From positions 1-64,000 of the forward strand of contig NZ_JABEQH010000010.1 in the NCBI RefSeq assembly GCF_014174305.1: 64,000 nt of DNA. Direction: 5' to 3'. Source of the stretch: Gluconacetobacter johannae. GTDB taxonomy: Bacteria > Pseudomonadota > Alphaproteobacteria > Acetobacterales > Acetobacteraceae. The stretch's first letter is position 1; each line of letters starts with the position of its first letter. This document shows, one piece after another, positions 39,755 through 50,923 of the stretch. Made by a program: the position numbers and the translations under genes. The notes beneath the pieces were generated by a model that did no database searches, was not told the origin of the DNA, and saw only the letters and a list, made by a program, of their open reading frames with translations.

Positions 39755-40960
39755 TCAGGCCCCTGCCAGGCAATCCGCGACATGGCGGCGGATCATGCTT
39801 TCCTCGTCGGTCGGGATCACACGGACCTCCACCGTGCTGTCCGGGGTGCTGATGACCGGCGCGTGGGCCGCGTTGGCGCCCGCGTCCAGCCGGACGCCCA
39901 GCCAGGACAGGCGCGCGCAGGCCGCCGCGCGCACCGCGGCATCATGTTCGCCGATGCCGGCGGTGAAGACCAGCCCGTCCAGCCCGCCCAGCACCGCCGC
40001 CATCGCGCCCACCTGCTGCACCAGGCGGTAGGTGAACAGGTCCAGCGCCTCACGCGCCTGGGCGTCGGCGGCGGCGCGGTCCTGAAGGTCGCGCATGTCG
40101 CTGGATGCGTCCGACACGCCCAGCAGGCCCGAATGCCGGTACAGCACGTCCTCGACCCCTGCGGCGTCCAGCCCTTCGGCCCGCAGCATGTACAGGATGA
40201 CCCCGGGATCGAGCTGCCCGCAGCGCGTGCCCATCACCAGCCCGTCCAGCACCGAGAACCCCATCGTGGTCTCGACGCTGCGCCCGGCGTCCAGCGCGCA
40301 CAGGCTGGCCCCGTTGCCCAGATGCGCCACCACCGTGCGCCCCCCCGCCAGCCGTTGCGACAGGCCCGGCAGGCAGGACGCGATATATTCATAGGACAGG
40401 CCATGAAACCCGTAGCGCCGCACCCCCCGCTGCCCATAGGCGCGCGGCAGCGCCAGCCGCGTCGCCGCCGCCGGCATGGTGTGGTGGAAGGCGGTGTCGA
40501 AACACGCCACCTGCGCCAGGTCGGGGCGCAGCGCCGCCAGGGCGCGGATCGGGCCCAGGCTGGCCGGCTGGTGCAGCGGCGCGAACGGGGTCAGCGCGTC
40601 CAGCCGGGCCAGGATGTCCGGCGTGATCCGCACCGGCTGGATGAAATCGGGGCCGCCATGCACCACCCGGTGCCCCACCCCCGCCAGCGGCACGTCGCCC
40701 AGATGGGACGTCACCCAGTCGATCAGGCTGCCGACCGGCCCGTGATGGGCGTCCGTGGTGTCGGCCGGGTCGGGGGCCGGCCAGGTCCGTTCGGCCAGCA
40801 CATGCCCGTCGGCGTCCACGGCGCGGAAATGCGGATGGGTGGTGATGCCTTCCAGTTCGCCCGAGGCGATACGCCGCGCGGTTCCCCCCGCCTCCTGATG
40901 GAACAGGGCGAACTTGACGCTGGACGAACCGGCATTGAGCGCGAGTACCGCTGTCGCCAT
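39755..40960 (-). CDS. ackA: Acetate kinase
   Basis: 401 residues. Converts acetyl phosphate and ADP to acetate and [12 protein letters not shown] at the N-terminus, HRVVHGG near residue 98, FHGLSYEY, and [11 protein letters not shown] are all present, with the catalytic Arg and His in place. It precedes xfp on the same strand; no pta gene is next to it, which supports phosphoketolase as the acetyl-phosphate source. Confidence 0.97.
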   Translation of the reverse strand: MATAVLALNAGSSSVKFALFHQEAGGTARRIASGELEGITTHPHFRAVDADGHVLAERTWPAPDPADTTDAHHGPVGSLIDWVTSHLGDVPLAGVGHRVVHGGPDFIQPVRITPDILARLDALTPFAPLHQPASLGPIRALAALRPDLAQVACFDTAFHHTMPAAATRLALPRAYGQRGVRRYGFHGLSYEYIASCLPGLSQRLAGGRTVVAHLGNGASLCALDAGRSVETTMGFSVLDGLVMGTRCGQLDPGVILYMLRAEGLDAAGVEDVLYRHSGLLGVSDASSDMRDLQDRAAADAQAREALDLFTYRLVQQVGAMAAVLGGLDGLVFTAGIGEHDAAVRAAACARLSWLGVRLDAGANAAHAPVISTPDSTVEVRVIPTDEESMIRRHVADCLAGA

Positions 40961-41069
40961 GACATGTCCCTTCCCTTCCGTCCGGCGCGTAACCTAACAG
41001 GCCGGAGGATGAAAGGACATTGACCCGTGTCAAGCCGGCCCCACCGCGCGGCAGGACCCGAGGGCCGCA

Positions 41070-43595
41070 TCAGGCGGGTGGAGCCGCCGGGTCCACCAGG
41101 TCGAAGAACGGTTGCAGATCGACGGTGAAATGGCGGGAGTAGGCCGGGTCGTTGCGATAGATCGGCCGGTCGCCCCATTTTTCCTGCATGAACTGCGTTT
41201 CCGCGAAGAAACGGGCCTCGGTCTCGGGCCGGTTGTCGCTGCCACGCGACAAGCTTTCGTGATGATGGGCGACGAATTCGTTGCACTGGATGATGCGATA
41301 GCCGGCCTCGCGCACGCGCAGGCACAGATCGACGTCGTTATAGGCGACGGTCAGGTTCTGTTCGTCGAACCCGCCGACGGCGCGGAACAGGTCGGCGCGG
41401 ATCAGCATCCCCGCCGCCGTCACGGCCGAGACCTCGTGCGAGAGCTGCGCCCGCCCGATGAAGCCGTACTCGTTGCCGTCCAGCCCGCGATGCACATGCG
41501 CCGCCACGCCGGCCGGCCCGACCACGACGCCGACATGCTGCACCGTGTCGTTGGGGTAGAGCAGCTTGCCGCCGACGACGCCGATATCGTCGCACGACAT
41601 CGCCTCGTTCACGATCGTCTTCAGCCAGCCGGCATCGCGGACGAAGACGTCGTTGTTCATGAAGAAGTAGAAATCGGCGTTGCTCTCCCGCGTCGCCAGA
41701 TTGTTCAGGCGGGAATAGTTGAACCCCTCCTCGACCGTCAGGACGCGGATGCGGGGGGTGGCGGCCATTTCGGCGCAGAACAGTTCGGCCTCGCGCGTCA
41801 GGGACCAGTTATTGACCAGGACGATATCGTATTTGCGATAATCGGTCGTCGCCAGCACCGTCTCGACGCATCGGCGGGTGATGTCGATCTGGTCCTTGAA
41901 CGGGATGATGACGGTGACCGAGGGCTGGGCGCGCGGGGCCTTCCAGTCCACGCGATACAGGGTCAGCCCCCGCAGCGACGACACGCTGGCCTTCTTGCCG
42001 ACCCGCTTGAGATGATCGCCGACGCAGCGGACGCCGGCGTCGATGGCGTAGGTCTTGTTCCCGATCGCCACCGCCGTGGAATTCGGCGTCTTGCGCCAGT
42101 GATACAGGATTTCCGGCACATGATGGATCTGCCCATGCGCGACCGCCTCGGTCAGCCGCAGGACCAGATCGTGGTCCTGCGCGCCGTCATACTCCGAGCG
42201 GATCTCGCCCACCGCGCGCATCACGGCGGCATCGACCATCAGCAGGTGGCAGATGTAGTTGCAGCCCAGAAGATAGCGATAGTTGAAGTCGGGCTTCAGG
42301 TTCGGCTCCAGGAAATAGCCGGCCTGGTCGATCTTGTCCTCGTCCGAATACAGGATTTTCGCCCCGGTCCGGCGCGCGTCCGCCACCATGACCTCCAGCG
42401 CCACATCGACCAGCAGGTCGTCATGGTCGAAGAAGACGATCCAGTCCCCCCGCGCCGCCTTCAGCCCCGCGTTGGTCGCCCCGGCGATGCCGAGATTCTT
42501 CTTCAGCGGCACGGAGCGGATACGGGAATCCGCCCGGCAATAGTCCTCGATCCGCGCCGCCACCTGAACGGATTTCATCCCGTCATCGACGATAATCAGT
42601 TCCCAGTTCCGGTAGGTCTGCGCGATGACCGACTCCACCGCCGCGGTGAAATCGCTCATTTCCGGCTTGTAGGTCGGACAGATCACGCTGACCAGCGGTT
42701 CGGCCTCGGGGTGTCCGTCCGCCACGCGCCGTGCGGCCACGCGGGCGCGCAGGCTGTCGTAATAGGCGCGCGCCCAGCGGTCGTAATCGCCCAGATTGTA
42801 GCCCGGGCTTGGGATCAGATCGACCATCTGCCGCCGCAGGGACGTGATTTCCCCATGCAGGCGCGCGATGGTCGCGGACAGATCGAGCAGCCGGCCTTCG
42901 AGCTGGTCGGTGACGATGGACGTCTCGACCGGACTGCCGCCCAGTTCGACATGATCGGGCATGGCGAAGAAGCGGAACCGCACCGCGCCGAACCGGCGGC
43001 GGGAATTGGGCACCACGAGTTCGAACCCGCAATTGGCCTCGCCGCCGATGGCCGCCGTCACGTCGCCGCGATAGCGATCGGCCCGCACCTGCGCGATCGG
43101 GGCATCGTCCATCGTCACCAGGACATGGCAATGGCCGCCGACCTCGCCCGTCAGCGTGTCGATCCGCTGGATCCAGCCCCGCAGCGCCCCGGATTTCAGC
43201 CCGTCGACGAACGAGCGGTATTCGTATTTCGAGCGGATCCGGAAGCTGCAACTGTCGCCGAGCCGCGACGGATCGTCCGCATCCAGCGTCGGCACCACCG
43301 AGCGGTCGGGAAAGCGCAGCGACAGGCTGTGCGGGCGATCGTCGATGAACTGGTCGGGAATGGGAAAGGCGAAGCCCAGGTGGGTGGCGGTGGTGCCCAG
43401 GATCTGCTGCACGTCCGGACGGGGCTGCCCGCACCGGATCGTCCCGACCTCCTGCTCGTCGATCAGGACATGAAGTTCCGTGACATCGTCGGGCGCGTTG
43501 GCGTCGAACGCCCACCCCATCGCCAGCCTGCCCGTCACGCCATCGAAATGACCCTGGAAATTCGTCGCCTGACGAAGCGGAACCGGACTGGACAT
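41070..43595 (-). CDS. Large two-domain GT2 glycosyltransferase with N-terminal repeat domains
   Basis: 841 residues. Two tandem N-terminal accessory domains (about 15-100 and 125-240) share a GW...RxDV...GF pattern. A coiled stretch follows (about 245-275). Then come two GT-A (family 2) domains: the first near 300-540 with CPTYKPE, VDDG, FFDHDD and DEDK, the second from about 570 with IIPFKDQ, NNDVF and NDVDLCLR. Such proteins build O-antigen, capsule or exopolysaccharide backbones in the cytosol. It lies 159 bases downstream of hpnG. AGAGGG precedes MSSPVP. Confidence 0.9.
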   Translation of the reverse strand: MSSPVPLRQATNFQGHFDGVTGRLAMGWAFDANAPDDVTELHVLIDEQEVGTIRCGQPRPDVQQILGTTATHLGFAFPIPDQFIDDRPHSLSLRFPDRSVVPTLDADDPSRLGDSCSFRIRSKYEYRSFVDGLKSGALRGWIQRIDTLTGEVGGHCHVLVTMDDAPIAQVRADRYRGDVTAAIGGEANCGFELVVPNSRRRFGAVRFRFFAMPDHVELGGSPVETSIVTDQLEGRLLDLSATIARLHGEITSLRRQMVDLIPSPGYNLGDYDRWARAYYDSLRARVAARRVADGHPEAEPLVSVICPTYKPEMSDFTAAVESVIAQTYRNWELIIVDDGMKSVQVAARIEDYCRADSRIRSVPLKKNLGIAGATNAGLKAARGDWIVFFDHDDLLVDVALEVMVADARRTGAKILYSDEDKIDQAGYFLEPNLKPDFNYRYLLGCNYICHLLMVDAAVMRAVGEIRSEYDGAQDHDLVLRLTEAVAHGQIHHVPEILYHWRKTPNSTAVAIGNKTYAIDAGVRCVGDHLKRVGKKASVSSLRGLTLYRVDWKAPRAQPSVTVIIPFKDQIDITRRCVETVLATTDYRKYDIVLVNNWSLTREAELFCAEMAATPRIRVLTVEEGFNYSRLNNLATRESNADFYFFMNNDVFVRDAGWLKTIVNEAMSCDDIGVVGGKLLYPNDTVQHVGVVVGPAGVAAHVHRGLDGNEYGFIGRAQLSHEVSAVTAAGMLIRADLFRAVGGFDEQNLTVAYNDVDLCLRVREAGYRIIQCNEFVAHHHESLSRGSDNRPETEARFFAETQFMQEKWGDRPIYRNDPAYSRHFTVDLQPFFDLVDPAAPPA

Positions 43596-43725
43596 GCACC
43601 CTCTTTTCAGACAGGCGAGGCCGCCACGGAACGCGATCTCCGTCATGCGCCTCGCCGGACAAATCCGACGGGCCCCAGCACAGACGCGAAACATTGAAAT
43701 TAAATTAAAGGGATCGGCCGAAATA

Positions 43726-43750
43726 TCGGGCCTCGCCCGACCTTCCCTTG
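43726..43750. repeat. Fragment of the modular hairpin repeat, copy 8
   Basis: TCGGGCCTCGCCCGACCTTCCC is the reverse complement of the first module of copies 1 and 2 (GGGAAGGTCGGGC...GCCCGA). It lies 4 bases after the hpnG stop and may form its terminator hairpin. Confidence 0.5.
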
Positions 43751-43754
43751 GCGC

Positions 43755-44492
43755 CTACGACGTCTGCAAAAAGCGCCCACGCAGAAAGGCGATGGCCCGC
43801 GCCCGCGCCCGCGCCGCGTCGCGGCCCAGCGCCACCAGGGCCGGAATCTGCCAGGGGCGGCGCAGGACGCTGGCCAGGATGCGGCCGAGGCCGATGCCGC
43901 CGTCCGGTCCCAGCGCCAGCACCGCCGCCGGCGGCAGGCTGCGGTTCGCCGGATCGCAGACCACGCGCAGCACCGCGAACGGCACCCCGGCGCTGGCGCA
44001 GGCCCCGGCGACGATGCCGCTTTCCATGTCCAGCCCGGCGCAGCCCGTGCGGCGGAAGCAGGCCCCCTTGCGCCCGGCGGTCACCACCACATCGTCGCTG
44101 TGCAGCAGGTCCGCCGGCACGATGTCGGGGCGGCCGTCGCCCAGCCAGGCCAGCCAGGCCGGATCGGCCGGCAGGCGCCGCCCGTCGGGCAGCAGGACAT
44201 GGCGCGGCGCCAGGACCGCGCCGGGCCGCAGGGCCGGGTCCAGCCCGGCCGCCAGCCCGAAGGACAGGATCGCGTCCGCCCCCGCGTGCAGCAGGCGCGC
44301 CACGGCGGCCTCGGCCCCCGCGCGGGTGGCGCCGCTGACGCCGATGGCGGCATGGGGGGCGAAGGCGCGGATCAGCGCGGCCTCGGCCTCCATCCCCACC
44401 ACGATGCCCGGCCGCGCGGCCGGCATTCCACCTGGGCTATTACCCTGGCCCGCCGCCGTGTCGCGCGCCGCCCCCGCCCCGTCCGGCGCCAT
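43755..44492 (-). CDS. hpnG: Hopanoid-associated phosphorylase
   Basis: 245 residues. Nucleoside-phosphorylase fold: it removes adenine from adenosylhopane to give (phospho)ribosylhopane, a step towards bacteriohopanetetrol. VGMEAEAALIR at the start, GLAAGLDPALRPG and the active-site GLDMESGIVAGACASAGVPFAVLRVVCDPA region (seen in the usual order) are present. Its ATG overlaps the shc stop by one base (TGATG), so translation is coupled. Confidence 0.9.
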   Translation of the reverse strand: MAPDGAGAARDTAAGQGNSPGGMPAARPGIVVGMEAEAALIRAFAPHAAIGVSGATRAGAEAAVARLLHAGADAILSFGLAAGLDPALRPGAVLAPRHVLLPDGRRLPADPAWLAWLGDGRPDIVPADLLHSDDVVVTAGRKGACFRRTGCAGLDMESGIVAGACASAGVPFAVLRVVCDPANRSLPPAAVLALGPDGGIGLGRILASVLRRPWQIPALVALGRDAARARARAIAFLRGRFLQTS

Positions 44493-46483
44493 CAGAAGCC
44501 GAACGCGACGTGGCGGCTGTTGCTGGAAGCCAGGTTGCGATAGCGCGACAGCGCCATCAGCGGGAAGAACTGGCGATAGCCGTGATAGCGCAGGTAGAAG
44601 ACCTTGGGGAAACCCACCGCGTTGTACGGTTCCTCGTCCCACTCGCCGTCCGCGTTCTGCATCCGCGTCAGGAAGGCCATGCCGCGCGCCACCGCCGGGT
44701 CGCCATGCTGGCCCGCCGCCATCAGGCCCAGCACCGCCCAGGCGGTCTGCGAGGGCAGGCTTTCGTGGTAAATGCCGGGGGTGGCGCCTTCGTACGACGC
44801 GCAATCCTCGCCCCAGCCGCCGTCCTCGCGCTGGACGGCGCGCAGCCACTCCACCGCCCGGACCATCGAGGGGTCGTCATGCGCCACCCCCGCCGCGTTG
44901 TAGGCGCACAGGACCGACCAGGTGCCGTAGATGTAGTTGGTGCCCCAGCGCCCGAACCAGCAGCCTTCCTTTTCCTGGTCCGACCGCAGGTAGGCGATGC
45001 CGCGTTCGATCACCGGCCGGTCCTCGGGGTGGCCGAGCTGCGCCAGGAACGAGATGCAGCGCGCGGTCACGTCCGCCGTCGGCGGATCCAGCAAAGCGCC
45101 GTGATCGGCGAAGGGAATGTGGTTGAGGAATTCGAGGTTGTTGTCGATATCGAACGCGCCCCAGCCGCCATTGCTGCTCTGCATCCCGATGATCCACTGG
45201 CGGGCGCGTTCGATCGCCTCGTCATTCGCGGGGTCGCCCTCGCGGTGCAGCAGCATGCCGACCACCGCCGTGTCGTCGACGTCGGGGTAATGATCGTTGC
45301 GGTACTGGAAGGCCCATCCGCCGGGCGCCACGTCCGGGCAGTTGATGGCCCAGTCGCCCTTGACGTCCAGGATCTGCCGGTCGCGCAGCCAGCCGGCGGC
45401 GGCGGCCAGCTTCTGGCGCGTTTCCTCGGGCCGGACGCCCTCGGGGCCGGACGCGGCCTCGATCATCGCGTGGCCGGCCAGGCCGGTGTCCCAGATCGGC
45501 GACACGCAGGGCTGGCAATAGGTTTCCTCGCCGTTCTCGACCAGCAGGTTGCGTACCGCCTCCCACGCCGTGGCGGCGCGCGGATCGCTGTCGGGCACGC
45601 CCAGCGCGCGGTACATCATCACCGTGTTGGCCATGGCGGGATAGATCGCGCCCAGCCCGTCCACGCCGTTCAGGCGGGGTTCGATGAAATCGACGGCCGC
45701 CTTGATCGCGCGGCGGCGCGTGGCCTCGGGGATCAGTCGTTCCGCCGGGCGCACCAGCTTGTCGACATATTTGAACACGCGGCCCAGCGGCGAGCGGTAC
45801 GGCCCGCGGATCCAGTCGTGGATGCGCGACGGCGGGGTGACGAACAGTTCCGGCACATGCACGCCGCGCGGGTTGAGCGCGCGCGGCCGCAGCGCCGCCA
45901 GCACCAGCAGCGGCGCGATCACCGTCCGCGACCAGTAGGACATGTTCCACATGGAAAAGAACGCCTTGCGCGGCAGCAGCACCAGTTCCACCGGCATGGC
46001 GGGCGTGGCATGCCAGGGCACCTCGCCATACAGCGCAAGCTGGAAGCGGGTGAAGACGTTGCTGCGCTCGGCCCCGCCATGGTCCAGGATGGCGGCGCGG
46101 GCGCGCGCCATGTGCGGGGCGTTTATATCGTCGCCGATGGCCTTGAGCGCGAAATACGCCTTCACCGACGCCGAGATGTCGAACTTGCCGCCGTAATACA
46201 GCGGCCAGCCGCCGTGCTCGCCCTGGATGCGGCGCAGATAGACGCCGATGCGCGCCTGCAACGCGGGGTCGATCCGGTCGAGGTAGTGTTCCAGCAGGAC
46301 ATATTCCGCCGGAATGGTGGCGTCGGCCTCAAGCTCGAACACCCAGTGCCCGTCGTCGTTCTGCCGCCGGCCCAGCGCCGCGTGGGCGCGGTCCGTGGCG
46401 CGGTCGATGTCCGCCATCGGCACAATCGGGTCCCGTGCGGCGGGGCGGGAGAGATCGAGGGTATCGGTCGCGTTCGGCATCAT
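44492..46483 (-). CDS. shc: Squalene-hopene cyclase
   Basis: 663 residues. Membrane-bound cyclase that turns squalene to hopene. The catalytic acid motif DVDDTA lies near residue 395, and several QW repeats are visible (GGWPLYYGG, GGWGAFD, GCWFGRWG, GGWGEDC). Two adjacent ATGs are available at the start (46483 and 46480). Sixth gene of the hopanoid operon, 70 bases after hpnE. Confidence 0.97.
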   Translation of the reverse strand: MMPNATDTLDLSRPAARDPIVPMADIDRATDRAHAALGRRQNDDGHWVFELEADATIPAEYVLLEHYLDRIDPALQARIGVYLRRIQGEHGGWPLYYGGKFDISASVKAYFALKAIGDDINAPHMARARAAILDHGGAERSNVFTRFQLALYGEVPWHATPAMPVELVLLPRKAFFSMWNMSYWSRTVIAPLLVLAALRPRALNPRGVHVPELFVTPPSRIHDWIRGPYRSPLGRVFKYVDKLVRPAERLIPEATRRRAIKAAVDFIEPRLNGVDGLGAIYPAMANTVMMYRALGVPDSDPRAATAWEAVRNLLVENGEETYCQPCVSPIWDTGLAGHAMIEAASGPEGVRPEETRQKLAAAAGWLRDRQILDVKGDWAINCPDVAPGGWAFQYRNDHYPDVDDTAVVGMLLHREGDPANDEAIERARQWIIGMQSSNGGWGAFDIDNNLEFLNHIPFADHGALLDPPTADVTARCISFLAQLGHPEDRPVIERGIAYLRSDQEKEGCWFGRWGTNYIYGTWSVLCAYNAAGVAHDDPSMVRAVEWLRAVQREDGGWGEDCASYEGATPGIYHESLPSQTAWAVLGLMAAGQHGDPAVARGMAFLTRMQNADGEWDEEPYNAVGFPKVFYLRYHGYRQFFPLMALSRYRNLASSNSRHVAFGF

Positions 46484-46553
46484 TCCACGTTCCCCGCCAT
46501 CCGGCGCGGGCCTGTCCAAATTTCCTGTCCGGAGGGGATCGGCGCGCCGCGCA

Positions 46554-47867
46554 TCACCCCGTCGCCCGGGCGGACCGCCCGCGCGCACGCAGGACGCGTA
46601 TCGCAGTCGCCCCGGATCTCATTGCACCTTCGATTGTTGCGGGCAACCCCGTGGCCGTCCAGTCCCCGGCCAGCAGCAGGTTGCCCAGCGCCGTTTCGCA
46701 TCCCGGACGCAGGCGTTCCTGCGCCGGGGTGGCGGCGAAGGTGGCGCGCTTTTCGCGCACCACGCGCACCGGCGGCATCGCCACCGGCAGGGGGCCGGCC
46801 AGCGCGGGGTCGAGGGCGATGCGGACCTCGTCCCAGATCGTCGCCGCCAGCGCGTCCGGGTCGCGGTCGGCGTAGCGGTTGGCGGCGCTGACGGTGACCG
46901 ACAGCACGTCGCCCTTGACGAACACCCATTCGCCGATCCCGCCGACGATGCCGATAAAGCGCGCCTGCCCCAGCGCGCCCAGCGCCAGGGGCGGAACAGG
47001 CATGCGGAAATGGACGTTCAGGATGCTCTCGAACGCATCCGGCGCGGTGAAGCCCGGCACCTTGCCGGCCAGCAGGCCCGCCGCCACCGGCGCCGGCACC
47101 GCCAGGATCACCGTATCGTCCGGCCCCACCGGCACCAGCCGCCCGGGCAGGCGCAGGCCGGTCACCCGCCCGTCCGCGACCTCGACCGCGGCGACGCGGC
47201 AGCCGGTCTCGACCTCCGCCTTCAGCAGCGACAGATGCGCCAGCGCCGGATCGACGAAGCTTTCCGACAGCCCCACCTCGGGGAAGCAGGGGATGCAGGC
47301 GCGCCCCCCCTTGGCCAGGCTTTCGCGGATCACCGCCCCCAGCAGGGCGGCACTGCCGGTATCGCACGGCGTGTTCAGCGCCGAGACCGCGAACGGCGCC
47401 AGCAGGCGGGTAGCCAGCATGCCGGGCGACAGGCAGTCGGCCACCGTTTCGTCCGGGCCGGCCTGGGTCAGGCGCGTCAGGCCACGGATTTCCGACAGGC
47501 GCATGCCGGGCACGCGCCGGCGCTTCGACAGCAGCCAGAACGGCACCCGGCCCCGCGACAGGTCCAGCGTCCAGCGCGACCGGTCGCCAAGATCGACGAA
47601 GGGAAAGATCGGCCGGCCGGGGCCGGTCAGGCTGCGTTCCGCCCCGATCAGGCCCAGATAGCGGAACACCGCGTCGTTCGCCGACAGCAGCAGATGGTTG
47701 CCGTTGTCGATCCGGCAGCCCAGATGCCGGTCTTCGTACGACCGGGCGCGGCCGCCGCAGGCCGGCCCGGCCTCGTAGACCGTGATCCGCACCCCGCTGC
47801 CCGCCAGTTCGACCGCCGCCGACAGGCCCGCCAAGCCGCCGCCGACGATGTGGACATGTCCCGTCAT
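46554..47867 (-). CDS. hpnE: Hydroxysqualene dehydroxylase
   Basis: 437 residues. FAD-dependent amine-oxidase fold with the dinucleotide motif VGGGLAGLSAAVEL at residues 8-21 and GGRARSY. HpnE reduces hydroxysqualene to squalene in the three-step HpnCDE route. 4 bases after hpnD, same operon. Confidence 0.95.
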   Translation of the reverse strand: MTGHVHIVGGGLAGLSAAVELAGSGVRITVYEAGPACGGRARSYEDRHLGCRIDNGNHLLLSANDAVFRYLGLIGAERSLTGPGRPIFPFVDLGDRSRWTLDLSRGRVPFWLLSKRRRVPGMRLSEIRGLTRLTQAGPDETVADCLSPGMLATRLLAPFAVSALNTPCDTGSAALLGAVIRESLAKGGRACIPCFPEVGLSESFVDPALAHLSLLKAEVETGCRVAAVEVADGRVTGLRLPGRLVPVGPDDTVILAVPAPVAAGLLAGKVPGFTAPDAFESILNVHFRMPVPPLALGALGQARFIGIVGGIGEWVFVKGDVLSVTVSAANRYADRDPDALAATIWDEVRIALDPALAGPLPVAMPPVRVVREKRATFAATPAQERLRPGCETALGNLLLAGDWTATGLPATIEGAMRSGATAIRVLRARGRSARATG

Positions 47868-47871
47868 GCGG

Positions 47872-48756
<885 letters not shown>

Positions 48757-48785
48757 TCCCGCCTTCCCGTTCAAATCCCGCGTCC

Positions 48786-49697
48786 TCACACCAGCACCCG
48801 CAACGCGCCCAGGCCCGCCTTTGCGACGTCGCCCTTCGACAGCTTCACCCGCCCGGCCACCGGGTCCTCGCGCCGCAGGCGTTCGGTCAGGCGATGGGCC
48901 AGGCCGACGATCACGGCGCTTTCCAGCCGCATGCGCCGGTCCCGCACCAGGCCGGGCAGGCGCGCGGCCTCGCGGTTGAGCCTGTCCACCTGGTCCAGCA
49001 GGGCGTCGATCACCCGACGCAGGCCGGGGGACACGCGGCTGGCGCCCAGGTCGTCCAACGACGCCCCTTCGCGCTCCAGCCACGGCAAGGGCAGGTAGCA
49101 GCGATCGAGCACGCGCAGGTCGTCCGCGCAGTCCTGAAGGTGGTTCAGCACCTGCAACGACGTGCACAGCGCATCCGACGGGCCGAAGGTGGCCGCGTCC
49201 TCGCCATGCAGGCCCAGCAGGAACCGGCCGACCGGATTGGCGGAATAGCGGCAATACTCCACCAGCTCGTCCCAGGACTGGTACCGCCCCTTCACCGCGT
49301 CCTGGCGGAACGCCACGATCAGGTCGGTGGCGGTCGTCACCGGCACGCCGGTCAGCGCCAACGCCCGCCCCACCCGCACCGCCGTCCGGGCGTCGCGGCG
49401 CGGCGGGGCCTGGCGGCGGCCCAGCACCACGTCCTCCATCGCGTTCAGGCGCGCGATCTTGGCGTCGGCGTCCAGCCGGTCGGTATCGACGATGTCGTCG
49501 ATCACCCGGGCGAAATCATAGTACGCATGCACATGCGGGCGCAGCCGCCGGCTGATGAGCAGCGACCCCACGGGAAAATTCTCGTCCGACGCGCCCTTGC
49601 CGGACGACACGTCCTCCGTGCCCCACACGGCGTCCAATGCCGGGGTCCCACTGTTGTTCGGGCTGGCGTTCACGTCCTGTCCTGTCATCATCGTCAT
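48786..49697 (-). CDS. hpnC: Hydroxysqualene synthase
   Basis: 303 residues. Second squalene/phytoene synthase-like enzyme of the cluster; converts presqualene diphosphate to hydroxysqualene. FARVIDDIVDTD is the first Asp-rich motif and NHLQDCADDL the second, the latter in the HpnC form. ENFPVGSLLI near the N-terminus is typical of HpnC. Confidence 0.95.
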   Translation of the reverse strand: MTMMTGQDVNASPNNSGTPALDAVWGTEDVSSGKGASDENFPVGSLLISRRLRPHVHAYYDFARVIDDIVDTDRLDADAKIARLNAMEDVVLGRRQAPPRRDARTAVRVGRALALTGVPVTTATDLIVAFRQDAVKGRYQSWDELVEYCRYSANPVGRFLLGLHGEDAATFGPSDALCTSLQVLNHLQDCADDLRVLDRCYLPLPWLEREGASLDDLGASRVSPGLRRVIDALLDQVDRLNREAARLPGLVRDRRMRLESAVIVGLAHRLTERLRREDPVAGRVKLSKGDVAKAGLGALRVLV

Positions 49698-49732
49698 GCG
49701 GGGCGGACACTATCGCGTGCCGTGGCCTCTGC

Positions 49733-50911
49733 CTACCGTCCGCCGGGGACGCCGTCACCAGCCCCGGTCGGGTCGGTGTAGGCGCGGCTTTTCCAGACCA
49801 CGCCGCGTCCGCGATGATGGTCGATGGCCGAGCCGATGGTCGCCGCGGTGTAGAACACCGCCACCAGCGGCAGCAGCGGCGCCCAGGCCGGCGACAGGCG
49901 GAACCGGCGCAGGGTCGGCAGGAACGACGCCATCGACGCCCCCCAGGCCAGCACCCCCAGCAGGCGCGTCGCGCCATGGCCGGACAGGGCGAACAGCATC
50001 GGCGCGATCCAGACCAGCACCATGCCCAGCACGGTGCCCGCCAGCAGCACCGGCGAATAGCGCAACTGCACATAGGCGGTGCGCGCCACCATGCGCCAGA
50101 TGTCGCGCGGATGCGGGTAGGGGCGGATCGAGCGGGCCAGCCGGCTGTGACCCAGGTACAGCCGGCCGCCGCTGCGCTTGACGCGCACGGCCAGGGTGCA
50201 ATCGTCGATCAGCGCGCCGCGCAGCGACTCGATCCCGCCGATGCGCGCCAGCGCGCCGCGCCGGATCAGGATCGACCCGCCGGCGGCCCCGGCCACCCGG
50301 CTGCGCGGATCGTTGACCCGCGCGAAGGGATAAAGCAGCGCGAAGAAGAAGACGAAGGCCGGGACCAGCATCTGTTCGGCCACGCTCTGGCAGTTCAGCT
50401 CCACCATCTCGGACACCTGGTCCAGGCCGTCGGCCTGCGCCTTGGCGACCAGGGTGGCGAGGTGGAGCGGATCATGCTGGATGTCCGCGTCGGTCAGGAA
50501 CACGAACCCCTCCTCGTCGGGCACCTGCCGCCGGGCCTCGGCCACGCCCTGCGCCACCGCCCAGAGCTTGCCGCTCCATCCCGCCGGGCGCTCCTGCCCC
50601 GTGATGACCGTCAGGCGGCCCAGCGGGTCGGGCACCGCGCGGGCCAGGGCGCCGGTGCCGTCCGTGCTGTTGTCATCGACCAGGATCAGGCGCAGCGGTC
50701 CGGGATAATCCTGCCCCAGCAGCGAGGCCACGCAGGCCCGCACCGACTCGGCCTCGTCCCGCGCGGGGACGACGATGCAGACGGCGGGCCAGGCAGCCCC
50801 GTCCGGCCGGGCCGGGGCGAGGATCGGGCCGGCCTGCCAGAACCGGCCATGGAAGAAGACAAGGACGACCCAGATCAGGACTGACAGCAGCGACAGGACC
50901 AGCCAGAGCAT
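49733..50911 (-). CDS. hpnB: Hopanoid-associated glycosyltransferase
   Basis: 392 residues. GT2-type domain with one N-terminal membrane helix and three or four C-terminal ones. VPARDEAESV, LVDDNSTDGT, TDADI and GALIDDCTLA are the nucleotide-sugar and catalytic motifs. The role of HpnB in side-chain modification is inferred from conserved clustering. 12 bases after hpnA. Confidence 0.93.
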   Translation of the reverse strand: MLWLVLSLLSVLIWVVLVFFHGRFWQAGPILAPARPDGAAWPAVCIVVPARDEAESVRACVASLLGQDYPGPLRLILVDDNSTDGTGALARAVPDPLGRLTVITGQERPAGWSGKLWAVAQGVAEARRQVPDEEGFVFLTDADIQHDPLHLATLVAKAQADGLDQVSEMVELNCQSVAEQMLVPAFVFFFALLYPFARVNDPRSRVAGAAGGSILIRRGALARIGGIESLRGALIDDCTLAVRVKRSGGRLYLGHSRLARSIRPYPHPRDIWRMVARTAYVQLRYSPVLLAGTVLGMVLVWIAPMLFALSGHGATRLLGVLAWGASMASFLPTLRRFRLSPAWAPLLPLVAVFYTAATIGSAIDHHRGRGVVWKSRAYTDPTGAGDGVPGGR

Positions 50912-50923
50912 TCGATCGAATCC

